From the NCBI GenBank assembly GCA_029259815.1, contig JAJDEJ010000094.1, forward strand, positions 1 to 35,356: a DNA stretch of 35,356 nucleotides, given 5' to 3'. This document shows, in pieces, positions 27,261 to 34,078 of this stretch. The stretch is from Planctomycetaceae bacterium (GTDB lineage Bacteria; Planctomycetota; Planctomycetia; Planctomycetales; Planctomycetaceae). Position 1 is the stretch's first letter. The number at the start of each line of letters is the position of its first letter. The translations under genes and the position numbers were made by a program. A model generated the notes under the pieces. It saw only the letters and a list, made by a program, of their open reading frames with translations, ran no database searches and had not been told where the DNA came from.

Positions 27261-27276
27261 TACTATATCTGTCGTA
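27261..27276 (+). promoter_or_regulatory. Candidate BlaI/MecI-type operator
   Basis: TACTATATCTGTCGTA matches the classical mec/bla operator dyad TACTACATATGTAGTA at 13 of 16 positions. The right half (TGTCGTA) is the better half-site; the two halves agree with each other at 5 of 8 positions. The site is 71 bp upstream of the BlaI-type repressor gene. Its first six bases, TACTAT, could also serve as a -10 element (with a weak CCGACA 19 bp upstream), so a bound repressor would block the promoter. Autoregulation is the usual arrangement for this family. Confidence 0.5.
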
Positions 27277-27347
27277 ATTGTGTCGAGATCAATTCGGCGG
27301 ATTTCAGATCACATCGACCGAAACTCTCTCACGGAGGAGAAGGACGA

Positions 27348-27722
27348 ATGACTGAGCCACGACTGACTCATTACGAGTTGGAACTAATGGACGTGTTGTG
27401 GCGACGGGGCGACGGGACCGTGCAGGATGTCTGCGACGGACTCGAGCGCGAGCTCGCCTACACAACCGTGATGACGACGCTCAATTTGCTCGCCAAGAAA
27501 AAGGGCGTGCTGGAGCGAATCAAGGAAGGCAGAGCGTTTGTCTACCGTCCGCTGGTCACACGGGACGAAGTCTCGCAGAGTGTGTTAGGCGAATTGCGTG
27601 ATGTGCTCTTCGCCGACCGACTCCCCTCCCTCATGTTGAACATGATCAACGAGCAGGGCGTCTCACCCGAGGACGCAGATGCTATTCGCGCCGCCCTCGA
27701 TCAACTAGAGGGTGACGCATGA
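27348..27722 (+). CDS. BlaI/MecI/CopY-family transcriptional repressor
   Basis: Winged-helix repressor of 124 residues. The family signature is clear: LTHYELELMDVLWRRGDGTVQDV (about residues 6-28), AYTTVMTTLNLLAKKKGVLERIKEGRAFVYRPLV (about residues 37-70). The C-terminal dimerisation helices end with VSPEDADAIRAALDQLEG. The start at 27348 is fixed by GGAGGAGAAGG and by the normal family N-terminus. The stop overlaps the M56 protease start (ATGA), so the pair is coupled as in blaI-blaR1. In the classical system the protease triggers removal of the repressor. No beta-lactamase gene is nearby, so the target here is different or unknown; a DUF1559 gene follows. Confidence 0.95.
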   Translation: MTEPRLTHYELELMDVLWRRGDGTVQDVCDGLERELAYTTVMTTLNLLAKKKGVLERIKEGRAFVYRPLVTRDEVSQSVLGELRDVLFADRLPSLMLNMINEQGVSPEDADAIRAALDQLEGDA

Positions 27723-28828
27723 GCCCGGCCGGTTTTCTCGAATTGGTACTGTCGTTATCCCTTCAGATCGCGGTGATGATCGGCGTCTGCAGCTGGCTGG
27801 TGCGGCAGGCAGATCGCAACGACACGGGGCACCGTTTATGGGGCACGTGTCATGCCATGATTCTCGTTCTTACTCTGGCGGCCGTCTTCCTGCCGCATCT
27901 GCGGCTCGTGCCCCATTCGCTGCTCACCGATCGACTCCCACTGGAAGCTGTTGCGAACTCCGAACACTGGCTCGGCGGGACTCTCCTCACGGCGTGGGCG
28001 TTAGGAGCGGCCTTATACGCAGTCGCCATCATCGTCGGCATGTTGGATGTGCGTCGAATTCTGGCAACGTCCGAGCCGTTGCTGCGGTCACTCGATGCTG
28101 ATGATGGTGAGGTGACCATCCTCGTCAGTTCGCGTGTCACCTCCCCGTTCTGCTGGCAGATGCAACAGCCTGTTGTTGTGCTGCCTGAGAGTGCACGGGA
28201 TTTCCCGCATGCGGAGTTGTGTGCGATCATCCGCCACGAACTGGCCCATCTCCGCTCGGGACATCCGCTTTCGCTGTTCCTGCAACGGCTGGTCGAGATG
28301 TTGTTCTGGTTTCATCCTCTGGTCTGGTGGGCATCGCGACAGTCGGAACTGTATCGTGAGTTCCACTGTGACCGTGCGGCAAACCGGGATGTTCGCGAGA
28401 CGACCAACTACCTGCGGAGCTTGCTTCGTTTGTGTGAGATGACTCCCGAACGACGATTCGGCCTGCCCGCAGGACTGAGTTTCCACGGGAATCACTCGCT
28501 CATTCGTTTGCGGGTCGAGCGGCTGATCCAGGTTGATCACGCCCAGGAGTTCAATCGTCACCGATCAGGACTCGGCTTGCTCGGACTTGTCGGATCGGCC
28601 TTGCTGATGACAGGCCTGTGGCTTCCGGTCGACGTCGCTGCCTCCAGTCGTTCCCTGTGGTCACCCTGGCCGAGCTGGTCGGCCAGTGCTTTGTACGAAG
28701 TCGGGATTCCCGCTCGCGACTACGAGATTGACGGTCACCGTCTTCGCCCCCACGAACTGAGCGATCATCACTCGTCACGCCCCGCTTCCCCCAATGCCGC
28801 GTCGACATCGGAGGCGAGTGGTGGCTAG
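27719..28828 (+). CDS. M56-family (BlaR1-like) membrane metalloprotease
   Basis: Membrane protein of 369 residues. Hydrophobic helices at about residues 5-25, 40-60 and 80-105 precede the cytosolic protease domain, which has the gluzincin motif HELAH at residues 173-177 and the family phrase FHPLVWWASRQSE (about residue 200). A further helix is at about residues 283-303. After it only about 65 polar residues remain, so the penicillin-binding sensor of true BlaR1 is missing. It presumably cleaves or inactivates the BlaI-type repressor when an unknown envelope signal arrives. It overlaps the repressor gene by 4 bp and lies less than 30 bp before a DUF1559 gene. Confidence 0.9.
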   Translation: MSPAGFLELVLSLSLQIAVMIGVCSWLVRQADRNDTGHRLWGTCHAMILVLTLAAVFLPHLRLVPHSLLTDRLPLEAVANSEHWLGGTLLTAWALGAALYAVAIIVGMLDVRRILATSEPLLRSLDADDGEVTILVSSRVTSPFCWQMQQPVVVLPESARDFPHAELCAIIRHELAHLRSGHPLSLFLQRLVEMLFWFHPLVWWASRQSELYREFHCDRAANRDVRETTNYLRSLLRLCEMTPERRFGLPAGLSFHGNHSLIRLRVERLIQVDHAQEFNRHRSGLGLLGLVGSALLMTGLWLPVDVAASSRSLWSPWPSWSASALYEVGIPARDYEIDGHRLRPHELSDHHSSRPASPNAASTSEASGG

Positions 28829-28856
28829 AAGCAACAAGTTCATGCGTGACAGGACA

Positions 28857-29699
28857 ATGACACGATTCCGCCCAGGCTTTACGGTACTGGAACTCCTCGT
28901 GACCACCGGCATCATCGGCGTGCTGGCCGGCTTGCTGTTGCCAGCCGTGCAGCAAGCGCGGGAGGCCGCACGACAGATTCAGTGCAAGAACAACCTCAGA
29001 CAAATGGGGGTGGCACTGCACAACTATCACGACGTGCACCGGTCTCTTCCGATTGGATATCGAACCGACGCCACCGACGCCACCGCATTTGGTTGGGCCC
29101 TCGCCATTCTCCCGTATTTGGAACAAACCTCGTTGTCTGTCAGTGTTGACGACGGGGCCTCCGTCACCTCATCGGTGAACGATGAGGCTCGCGACAACTC
29201 GCCCGACGTATTCCTCTGCCCTTCCGATCCCAAACTGATGTCCTTCGACTTGTTTGCAGAACCGCCCGGCAACCCTGCATCCACATCCAGTCTGGTGACC
29301 GTATTGACCACATTGCCCAGCGCAAACTACGTCGGTGTCTTCGGCAACAGCGATGCGGACGATACGCCAGGCGAGTTGGGAGAGGGCACGTTTCTTGGCA
29401 ACCGGTCGTTCCGCTTTCGTGATCTGACGCGAGGCTTGAGCCAGGTCGTCATCGTCGGCGAACGAACCGCACGCAAGCTCCCCTCAACCTGGATTGGCGT
29501 CGTGCTGGAGGGTGAAGACGCCCCCGGCCGAGTCATCGGTCACAATTGGTTCGGCCCCAATCGTGACGACGCCGACGAATGTGAATTTGACAGCCGTCAC
29601 CCCGGCTGCACCAACTTCTTGTGGGCGGACGGCCACGTCAAATCGATTGCGGACTCCATCGAATCGACGCTCTATCGCGACCTCGCCAAACGGAATTGA
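28857..29699 (+). CDS. DUF1559 domain protein with prepilin-like N-terminus
   Basis: Exported protein of 280 residues. The N-terminus has a type IV pilin-like leader and helix: FRPG followed by FTVLELLVTTGIIGVLAGLLLPAVQQARE, the standard planctomycete DUF1559 opening, then CKNNLRQMGVALHNYHD. A prepilin peptidase would cut after the Gly. The C-terminal family motif appears as HPGCTNFLWADGH (about residue 255). Start is uncertain between ATG 28857 and ATG 28842 (five codons longer); neither has an ideal ribosome site. It closely follows the M56 protease gene and is probably in the same operon. Function unknown; planctomycetes carry many copies, possibly as pseudopilin-like surface or secretion proteins. 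Confidence 0.9.
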   Translation: MTRFRPGFTVLELLVTTGIIGVLAGLLLPAVQQAREAARQIQCKNNLRQMGVALHNYHDVHRSLPIGYRTDATDATAFGWALAILPYLEQTSLSVSVDDGASVTSSVNDEARDNSPDVFLCPSDPKLMSFDLFAEPPGNPASTSSLVTVLTTLPSANYVGVFGNSDADDTPGELGEGTFLGNRSFRFRDLTRGLSQVVIVGERTARKLPSTWIGVVLEGEDAPGRVIGHNWFGPNRDDADECEFDSRHPGCTNFLWADGHVKSIADSIESTLYRDLAKRN

Positions 29700-29871
29700 C
29701 CGCACACGCGGCAAGGGCAGGCGAACTCAGTCACGAATCTGATCCCTGAGGTCGGATCACTCGATTCGAGGCATGAGAGGTACCTTCTTGTGCTGTTCTG
29801 AGAGTAAGTCCCTGCAAATTGGAACGGTCGGAATTTCTCGACGCCTGATCGGATTTTTGAGCGATGCAAGA

Positions 29872-29890
29872 TTCTCATCGTTTTCTCATC
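29872..29890 (+). promoter_or_regulatory. Direct repeat TTCTCATC-N3-TTCTCATC, candidate response-regulator site
   Basis: Two identical 8-mers start 11 bp apart, at 29872 and 29883, which places them on the same helix face. OmpR/PhoB-type regulators bind tandem direct repeats with this spacing. The site is 81 bp upstream of the PepSY-like gene, whose own downstream neighbours are an OmpR-type regulator and kinase. No known site matches this word, so the link is inferred from spacing and position. Confidence 0.4.
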
Positions 29891-29970
29891 TTTCTCTGCC
29901 ACAATGAGACCACTCACGTTCGGACACCCGGACATCTCACTTAGTTTTGACTCACAATCAGGATGTACTC

Positions 29971-30318
29971 ATGGAAAATCGACACCGCTACACCTTGCTG
30001 CTGGCGCTCGCCCTCCTGGCGATCCCCGCGTACGGCACATCACTGCTGGCATTTGCAGATGACCATGACAATGAGCAGACCGTTGAACTCAAGGATCTGC
30101 CCAAAGCAATTCAGGCAGCTCTCAAGGGTGTCGATGTCGACGAGATCGAGATGGAAACCGAAGACGGCAAGACGGTTTATGAAGTGGAAATCGAGGCGGA
30201 CGATGTGGAAATCGAATTGAAGCTCTCAGCGAGCGGGCAGTTACTTGGAGTCGAGATTGAAGTGGAGGAAGATGATGGGGACTCGGGTGAGGGAGATGAT
30301 GACGATGATGAGAACTGA
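29971..30318 (+). CDS. Small exported acidic PepSY-like protein
   Basis: Protein of 115 residues. Signal peptide about residues 1-28 (LLLALALLAIPAYGTSLLAFA). The mature part resembles a PepSY-type unit: LPKAIQAALKGVDVDEIEMETEDGKTVYEVEIEAD, with a second beta pair ending in GQLLGVEIEVEED. The final 20 residues are nearly all Asp, Glu, Gly and Ser (a poly-acidic tail). I chose ATG 29971, preceded by AGGA at 7 bp; an upstream start adds eight residues. PepSY proteins often lie beside two-component genes, as here (regulator 115 bp downstream). It may bind cations or modulate the kinase; that is inference. Upstream of it is a direct repeat that may be the regulator site. Confidence 0.8.
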   Translation: MENRHRYTLLLALALLAIPAYGTSLLAFADDHDNEQTVELKDLPKAIQAALKGVDVDEIEMETEDGKTVYEVEIEADDVEIELKLSASGQLLGVEIEVEEDDGDSGEGDDDDDEN

Positions 30319-30321
30319 GGG

Positions 30322-30336
30322 CTGACTCATCGTCAG
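30322..30336 (+). other. Short hairpin CTGAC-tcatc-GTCAG after the PepSY-like gene
   Basis: A perfect 5-bp inverted repeat with a 5-nt loop begins three bases after the stop codon. It has no T-run, so it is not a standard terminator by sequence. Confidence 0.3.
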
Positions 30337-30362
30337 TGCTGCACCCACCCATCGCGTTGACG

Positions 30363-30399
30363 TGACCGCCGGTCAGGCCAAGGGTTTGTTCGGCGGTCA
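30363..30399 (+). other. 9-bp inverted repeat TGACCGCCG / CGGCGGTCA between PepSY-like gene and regulator
   Basis: The two arms (30363-30371 and 30391-30399) are perfectly complementary over 9 bp, with a 19-nt loop; a wobble pair could add to each end. The stem is GC-rich and stable. There is no T-run after it, so it is either an attenuating or processing hairpin or a DNA operator. It is the strongest dyad in this window. Confidence 0.5.
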
Positions 30400-30416
30400 T
30401 ACTGTTCCCTGATTGA

Positions 30417-30432
30417 ACTCGTGAGTACGAGT
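30417..30432 (+). promoter_or_regulatory. Inverted repeat ACTCGT-gagt-ACGAGT at the regulator start codon
   Basis: A perfect 6-bp inverted repeat with a 4-nt loop ends one base before the ATG of the response regulator (30434). It covers the place where a ribosome site should be, and no good purine-rich site is visible there. In RNA it could hide the start; in DNA it could be an operator. Confidence 0.4.
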
Positions 30433-30433
30433 C

Positions 30434-31117
30434 ATGCGCGTCTTGGTCATTGAAGATTACGAACCGATCCGCACGGCTGTCGCTCAGGGATTGAGTGAGG
30501 CTGCGTTCGCAGTCGATGTTGCAGCGAACGGCAAAGATGGGCTGTGGTACGCGAAAAGCAACGACTACGATGTAATCGTACTTGACCTGATGTTGCCGGA
30601 TGTTGATGGACTCCGGATCCTGCGCAACCTCCGTCAATCTGGTTCCGCATCCCGCATCCTGATCATGACGGCGAAGGATGCTGTCGAGGACCGCATCCAG
30701 GGGCTCAACAGTGGTGCCGATGACTACGTCCTCAAACCATTTGTGTTCGAGGAGTTGTTGGCGCGAGTGCAAGTCCTTGTGCGGCGGCGTTACGATCTCA
30801 ACGATCCTGTCATCCGCGTAGGCGATCTGGTCATCGACACGGCGGCTCTGACGGTGCAGCGATGCGAACAGCCGGTCGATCTGACGAAGCGTGAATACTC
30901 GCTGCTCGTCTACCTCGCCATGCGAGAGGGGCAGGTGGTGTCGCGAACAGAAATCTGGGAGAACCTGTATGAGTTCGAGTCTGAGGCACACAGCAACGTC
31001 GTCGACGTTTACATTCGTTACCTGCGGAAGAAGCTGGAACATACCGGCCAGTCGAAACTGATCCACACCCGGCGTGGCTTTGGGTATGTTTTATCGCTGG
31101 AAGGAGAGGAAGCATGA
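30434..31117 (+). CDS. OmpR-family response regulator
   Basis: DNA-binding regulator of 227 residues. The receiver domain has the acidic pair at residues 8-9 (VIEDYE), the phosphate-accepting Asp51 in VLDLMLPDVDG, and the conserved Lys in VLKPF (about residue 101). The C-terminal winged helix has TKREYSLLVYLAMREGQVVSR and HSNVVDVYIRYLRKKLE and ends in RRGFGYVL, typical of the OmpR/PhoB class. It overlaps the histidine kinase gene by 4 bp (ATGA). No obvious ribosome site precedes it; a hairpin sits there instead. Likely target: the PepSY-like gene upstream, through a direct repeat at 29872. Confidence 0.97.
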   Translation: MRVLVIEDYEPIRTAVAQGLSEAAFAVDVAANGKDGLWYAKSNDYDVIVLDLMLPDVDGLRILRNLRQSGSASRILIMTAKDAVEDRIQGLNSGADDYVLKPFVFEELLARVQVLVRRRYDLNDPVIRVGDLVIDTAALTVQRCEQPVDLTKREYSLLVYLAMREGQVVSRTEIWENLYEFESEAHSNVVDVYIRYLRKKLEHTGQSKLIHTRRGFGYVLSLEGEEA

Positions 31118-32646
31118 ACCAATCTCTCCGATTCCGGCTGATTGTGGCCATCACGGCGACGACCGTCGTTGTGCTGCTCGGCACGACTTTATTGCTGTAC
31201 TCACAGATCCACAGCAGTCTGTATGCGGAGTTTGACGAGCATCTAGGGGCCAAAGCACGTGCCTTGACGGTGATGATCGAGCAGGACGGCAATCTGATTG
31301 ACGTCGAGTTCGACGAACATCAAATCCAGGAATACGGACGCAGCATACGCCCCGAGTTCTATCAGCTATGGGCAGCCGACGGGACAGTCCTTGCACGATC
31401 GCGGCGTCTGGGGGACGAGGACCTCCCGCAGGTTGAGGGATCGTCTGTTGCTCCGGGCATCGTATCGCTGATGTTGCCCGATGGCCGAGACGGGCGACTC
31501 GCGGGGATCCAGTTTCTGCCACACGTCGACGCGGACCTCCAGGATGCAACCTCGCTGACAGCCAAGACGGACGATGATGACGATACGTTGGAGCATGCGG
31601 ATTTTGCCAGACGCGCTCACCTGACACTGGTCGTCGCCCGCGATACGGCTGACGTCGAACGCACACTCACGAGGGTCGTGTGGCTGCTCAGTGGCTGTAC
31701 ACTGTTGGCCGTTGTGGCCATCGTTGGCGTCCTGGCTTGGCTGGTCACGCGAAGTCTGCAGCCGCTTGATCAACTAGCTTCTCAGATCGAAGGGATTGAT
31801 GCCAACTCGCTCACCGAACGTGTTCACATCGATGAGGCTCCTTCGGAGCTACGTCCTGCCGTGAGACATCTCAACGAGTTGATCACGCGACTCGAGACAG
31901 CTTTTCAGCGAGAGAAGACATTTGCTGCGGATGTCGCCCATGAACTGCGAACACCCTTGTCAGGCATGCGCAGTACGCTCGAGGTGTCGCTCAGCCGGCG
32001 TCGGGAGAACCAAGACTATCAAGCTGCGATGGGTAAGTGCTTGGGCATCTGCGACCAGACGCAAGACATCGTCGAAACCCTCCTCTCGCTCTCTCGCCTC
32101 GAAGCCGGTCGTGAAAGACCTGAGATCGCTGAGATTGATGTCGACACGGTTCTCCAAGACTGCTGGGCACCGTTCGACACCCATGCCCATGAGCGCGGCC
32201 TCGATCTCCAATGGGACTGCGAGACGGGAGTTGTCCTGTCGACCGACCCAGCCATGTTGCGCGTCGTCTTCTGCAATTTGATGGACAACGCGGTGAGCTA
32301 CACCAACACCCAAGGGACAATCCGGATCACGACATTTCTGGCTGAATCAGAATTCAGGCTCCGCTTCACAAACACGGGATGTACACTTTCGTTACTTGAT
32401 GCCGAGAGGGTGTTTGAACGCTTCTGGCGTGCCGACTCAGCCCGCTCACAAACGGGCCAACACGCCGGCTTGGGTTTGGCTCTGTCCCGACGGATGATCG
32501 AAGTGATGGGCGGGACAACAGCAGTGAGTGTCGAGGGCGGGCACTTTTCCATCTCGCTGGCTTTCAACCGTCACATGGTCCGGATCAAAGACGTTTCGCG
32601 GGACAAAGGGCGTCATGGACATGCCATCGCCATGGAAACTGCCTGA
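31114..32646 (+). CDS. Sensor histidine kinase with HAMP domain
   Basis: Membrane sensor kinase of 510 residues. TM1 about residues 8-30, a periplasmic sensor of about 155 residues, TM2 about residues 188-212 (LLSGCTLLAVVAIVGVLAWLV), then HAMP (RSLQPLDQLASQIEGIDANSL). The dimerisation/phosphoacceptor box is FAADVAHELRTPLSG with His276. N box NLMDNAVSY, F box ERFWRADSARS, and G box AGLGLALSRRM are present. The sensor holds an acidic run (TDDDDD, near residue 155). Pairs with the OmpR-type regulator whose gene it overlaps. Architecture is like the QseC/PmrB/CpxA-type kinases. The signal is unknown; acidic sensor plus the acidic PepSY-like neighbour hints at cations, which is inference. Confidence 0.96.
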   Translation: MNQSLRFRLIVAITATTVVVLLGTTLLLYSQIHSSLYAEFDEHLGAKARALTVMIEQDGNLIDVEFDEHQIQEYGRSIRPEFYQLWAADGTVLARSRRLGDEDLPQVEGSSVAPGIVSLMLPDGRDGRLAGIQFLPHVDADLQDATSLTAKTDDDDDTLEHADFARRAHLTLVVARDTADVERTLTRVVWLLSGCTLLAVVAIVGVLAWLVTRSLQPLDQLASQIEGIDANSLTERVHIDEAPSELRPAVRHLNELITRLETAFQREKTFAADVAHELRTPLSGMRSTLEVSLSRRRENQDYQAAMGKCLGICDQTQDIVETLLSLSRLEAGRERPEIAEIDVDTVLQDCWAPFDTHAHERGLDLQWDCETGVVLSTDPAMLRVVFCNLMDNAVSYTNTQGTIRITTFLAESEFRLRFTNTGCTLSLLDAERVFERFWRADSARSQTGQHAGLGLALSRRMIEVMGGTTAVSVEGGHFSISLAFNRHMVRIKDVSRDKGRHGHAIAMETA

Positions 32647-32721
32647 CACGGTTTCCATCCCAGCAATCACAACTGCAATTCGCAAACGACCCGACGACAA
32701 ACCCCAGGGAGGGGAAGCAAA

Positions 32722-33741
32722 ATGTTGAGATCGACTCGACCGAGACGATTTGGATTCACGGTTGTGGAGCTGATGGTTGCGACCGGTACGATTGCCACGC
32801 TCATCGCCCTGCTCCTGCCAGCCGTGCAGCAAGTGCGAGAGGCTTCGCGTCGCATCGCCTGTCAAAACAACCTGAGACAATTGGGATTAGCACTCTCGAA
32901 CTATCAAGCAACAGCGGGCGTGTTGCCTCCGGGCAAGATCGGCGCGAACAACTACGGGAGCAGCGGCTCTGCTTGTGATCCCGAAGAGACCATTGTTGAA
33001 GACAATCCTTCTGCCTGTACCGAATACCAATCGTGGTCCACGCTCTGCCTTCCGTTTTTTGACCAGACAAATCTCGCTGACCAGTTCGACGATTTGATTC
33101 CCTGGAGCCACCTCAGTAACCGGGAAGTCGTGAGCACACACCTCAAAGTCTTCATCTGTCCGTCGACTCCCGATGGCCCGGACATCGACCAATACCATGT
33201 GCGCGGAGCTTCATCCGGTGATTACAGTGTCCTGCTCGAAGTCAAGCAGCGGGTCTACACAGACACATTTGGCATTCCGAATCCCGGTCTCTCCGCCCGA
33301 CTTGGCACACTCGCTGAGCACCGTGCCAATCGGCTCCGAGACGTGACGGATGGGACGTCACAGACCATCATGCTTGCTGAGAGTTCGGGACGTCCCAACG
33401 TTTATGTCCTTGGGCAACTCATGACAGCGGCTCTCTACAGTGCCTACACCGATGACGAAGTCGTCCAGACCTCGACAGGTTACACGGTCGAAGACGGCAT
33501 CGGCTGGGCCGATCCAGACGCGGGCTTCGATATCAAAGGTGTCAACGAAGACGGCGTGACGATCTTCGGTCCCCGCTTCATCAACGGGATCAACACTGAC
33601 GAATCATACAGCTTCCACGACAACGGAGCTCATTTCCTCTTCGCCGATGGCTCTGTCCACTTCCTCTCCGAAGACCTCGATGGCTGGACGTTCATTACTC
33701 TCTGCACTCGGGCAGGACATGAACATGTCGGTGACTTCTGA
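32722..33741 (+). CDS. DUF1559 domain protein with prepilin-like N-terminus (second copy)
   Basis: Exported protein of 339 residues. The prepilin-like opening is RRFG followed by FTVVELMVATGTIATLIALLLPAVQQVRE, then CQNNLRQLGLALSNYQ. The C-terminal family motif reads NGAHFLFADGSVHFLSED (about residues 303-320). Other marks include FICPSTPDG and a TSQTIMLAESSG segment. A very strong ribosome site (GGGAGGGGAAG) precedes the ATG. It lies 75 bp after the histidine kinase and may be in the same transcript. It is longer than the other copy of this window and differs mostly in the middle. Function unknown. Confidence 0.92.
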   Translation: MLRSTRPRRFGFTVVELMVATGTIATLIALLLPAVQQVREASRRIACQNNLRQLGLALSNYQATAGVLPPGKIGANNYGSSGSACDPEETIVEDNPSACTEYQSWSTLCLPFFDQTNLADQFDDLIPWSHLSNREVVSTHLKVFICPSTPDGPDIDQYHVRGASSGDYSVLLEVKQRVYTDTFGIPNPGLSARLGTLAEHRANRLRDVTDGTSQTIMLAESSGRPNVYVLGQLMTAALYSAYTDDEVVQTSTGYTVEDGIGWADPDAGFDIKGVNEDGVTIFGPRFINGINTDESYSFHDNGAHFLFADGSVHFLSEDLDGWTFITLCTRAGHEHVGDF

Positions 33742-34078
33742 GTCGTTCACGAGTTTGCACCGATGGTCAAGCTGCAGTCTGAGTCTGGGATCAGACAGTG
33801 CCGAACCGGTGAAGAGTGAATGTAGATCAGTGAAGCCCAGGGATCTGGGTTGCCCACTCGGCCCAGTCTTACTGACTTGGCGGCTTGTTGCCGTGGAGTG
33901 CGAACTGCGTTTGGTCGAACAGATTCGGGTCGCGTTTGGGTCGCTGTATCGCTAGGATTCCGGCCCAAATCGTAGGGGATGGGAGTCTGTGTTTGCTGGA
34001 CATGCGACACGGCAAAGTCCCTTCTGACGATTCAAGGACACGGCCTCACTGATCCACATCGGTTTCAAGGACGAAACG
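33742..34078. other. 337-bp intergenic region with three small dyads
   Basis: No gene is supported on either strand. Hairpin 1 is GTCTGA-N8-TCAGAC at 33777-33796, 36 bp after the DUF1559 stop. Hairpin 2 is AGCCCAG-ggat-CTGGGTT at 33834-33851 (five strong pairs plus a GU and an AU). Neither is followed by a T-run. A looser inverted repeat, TTTGC-N15-GCAAA at 33992-34016, lies 62 bp upstream of the desaturase start, where an operator might act. The desaturase has an AAGGA ribosome site 8 bp before its ATG. No tRNA or other RNA gene is recognised. Confidence 0.55.

Larger units (their letters stand above)
27036..27347. other. Divergent 312-bp control region between the glycosyltransferase fusion and blaI
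   Basis: No gene is supported, although the blaI frame stays open upstream to 27162. The region must hold promoters for both directions. Two sites stand out: a 6-bp inverted repeat at 27070-27084 near the glycosyltransferase start, and a BlaI/MecI-like operator at 27261-27276. Just before the blaI start lies GGAGGAGAAGG, a strong ribosome site that fixes the start at 27348. Confidence 0.6.

Noticed and set aside
27162..27347. A 62-residue N-terminal extension of the BlaI-type repressor
   Set aside because: It would run through the operator-like site, and the ATG at 27348 has a strong ribosome site and family N-terminus.
29947..29970. TTGACT as a -35 element for the PepSY-like gene, or as an upstream start
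   Set aside because: It is too close to the ATG at 29971 to serve as -35, and the start at 29971 has AGGA at the right distance.
30122..31066. A 314-codon open frame on the minus strand
   Set aside because: Antisense to the PepSY-like gene and the response regulator, both clear; its translation is His/Arg-rich with no domain.
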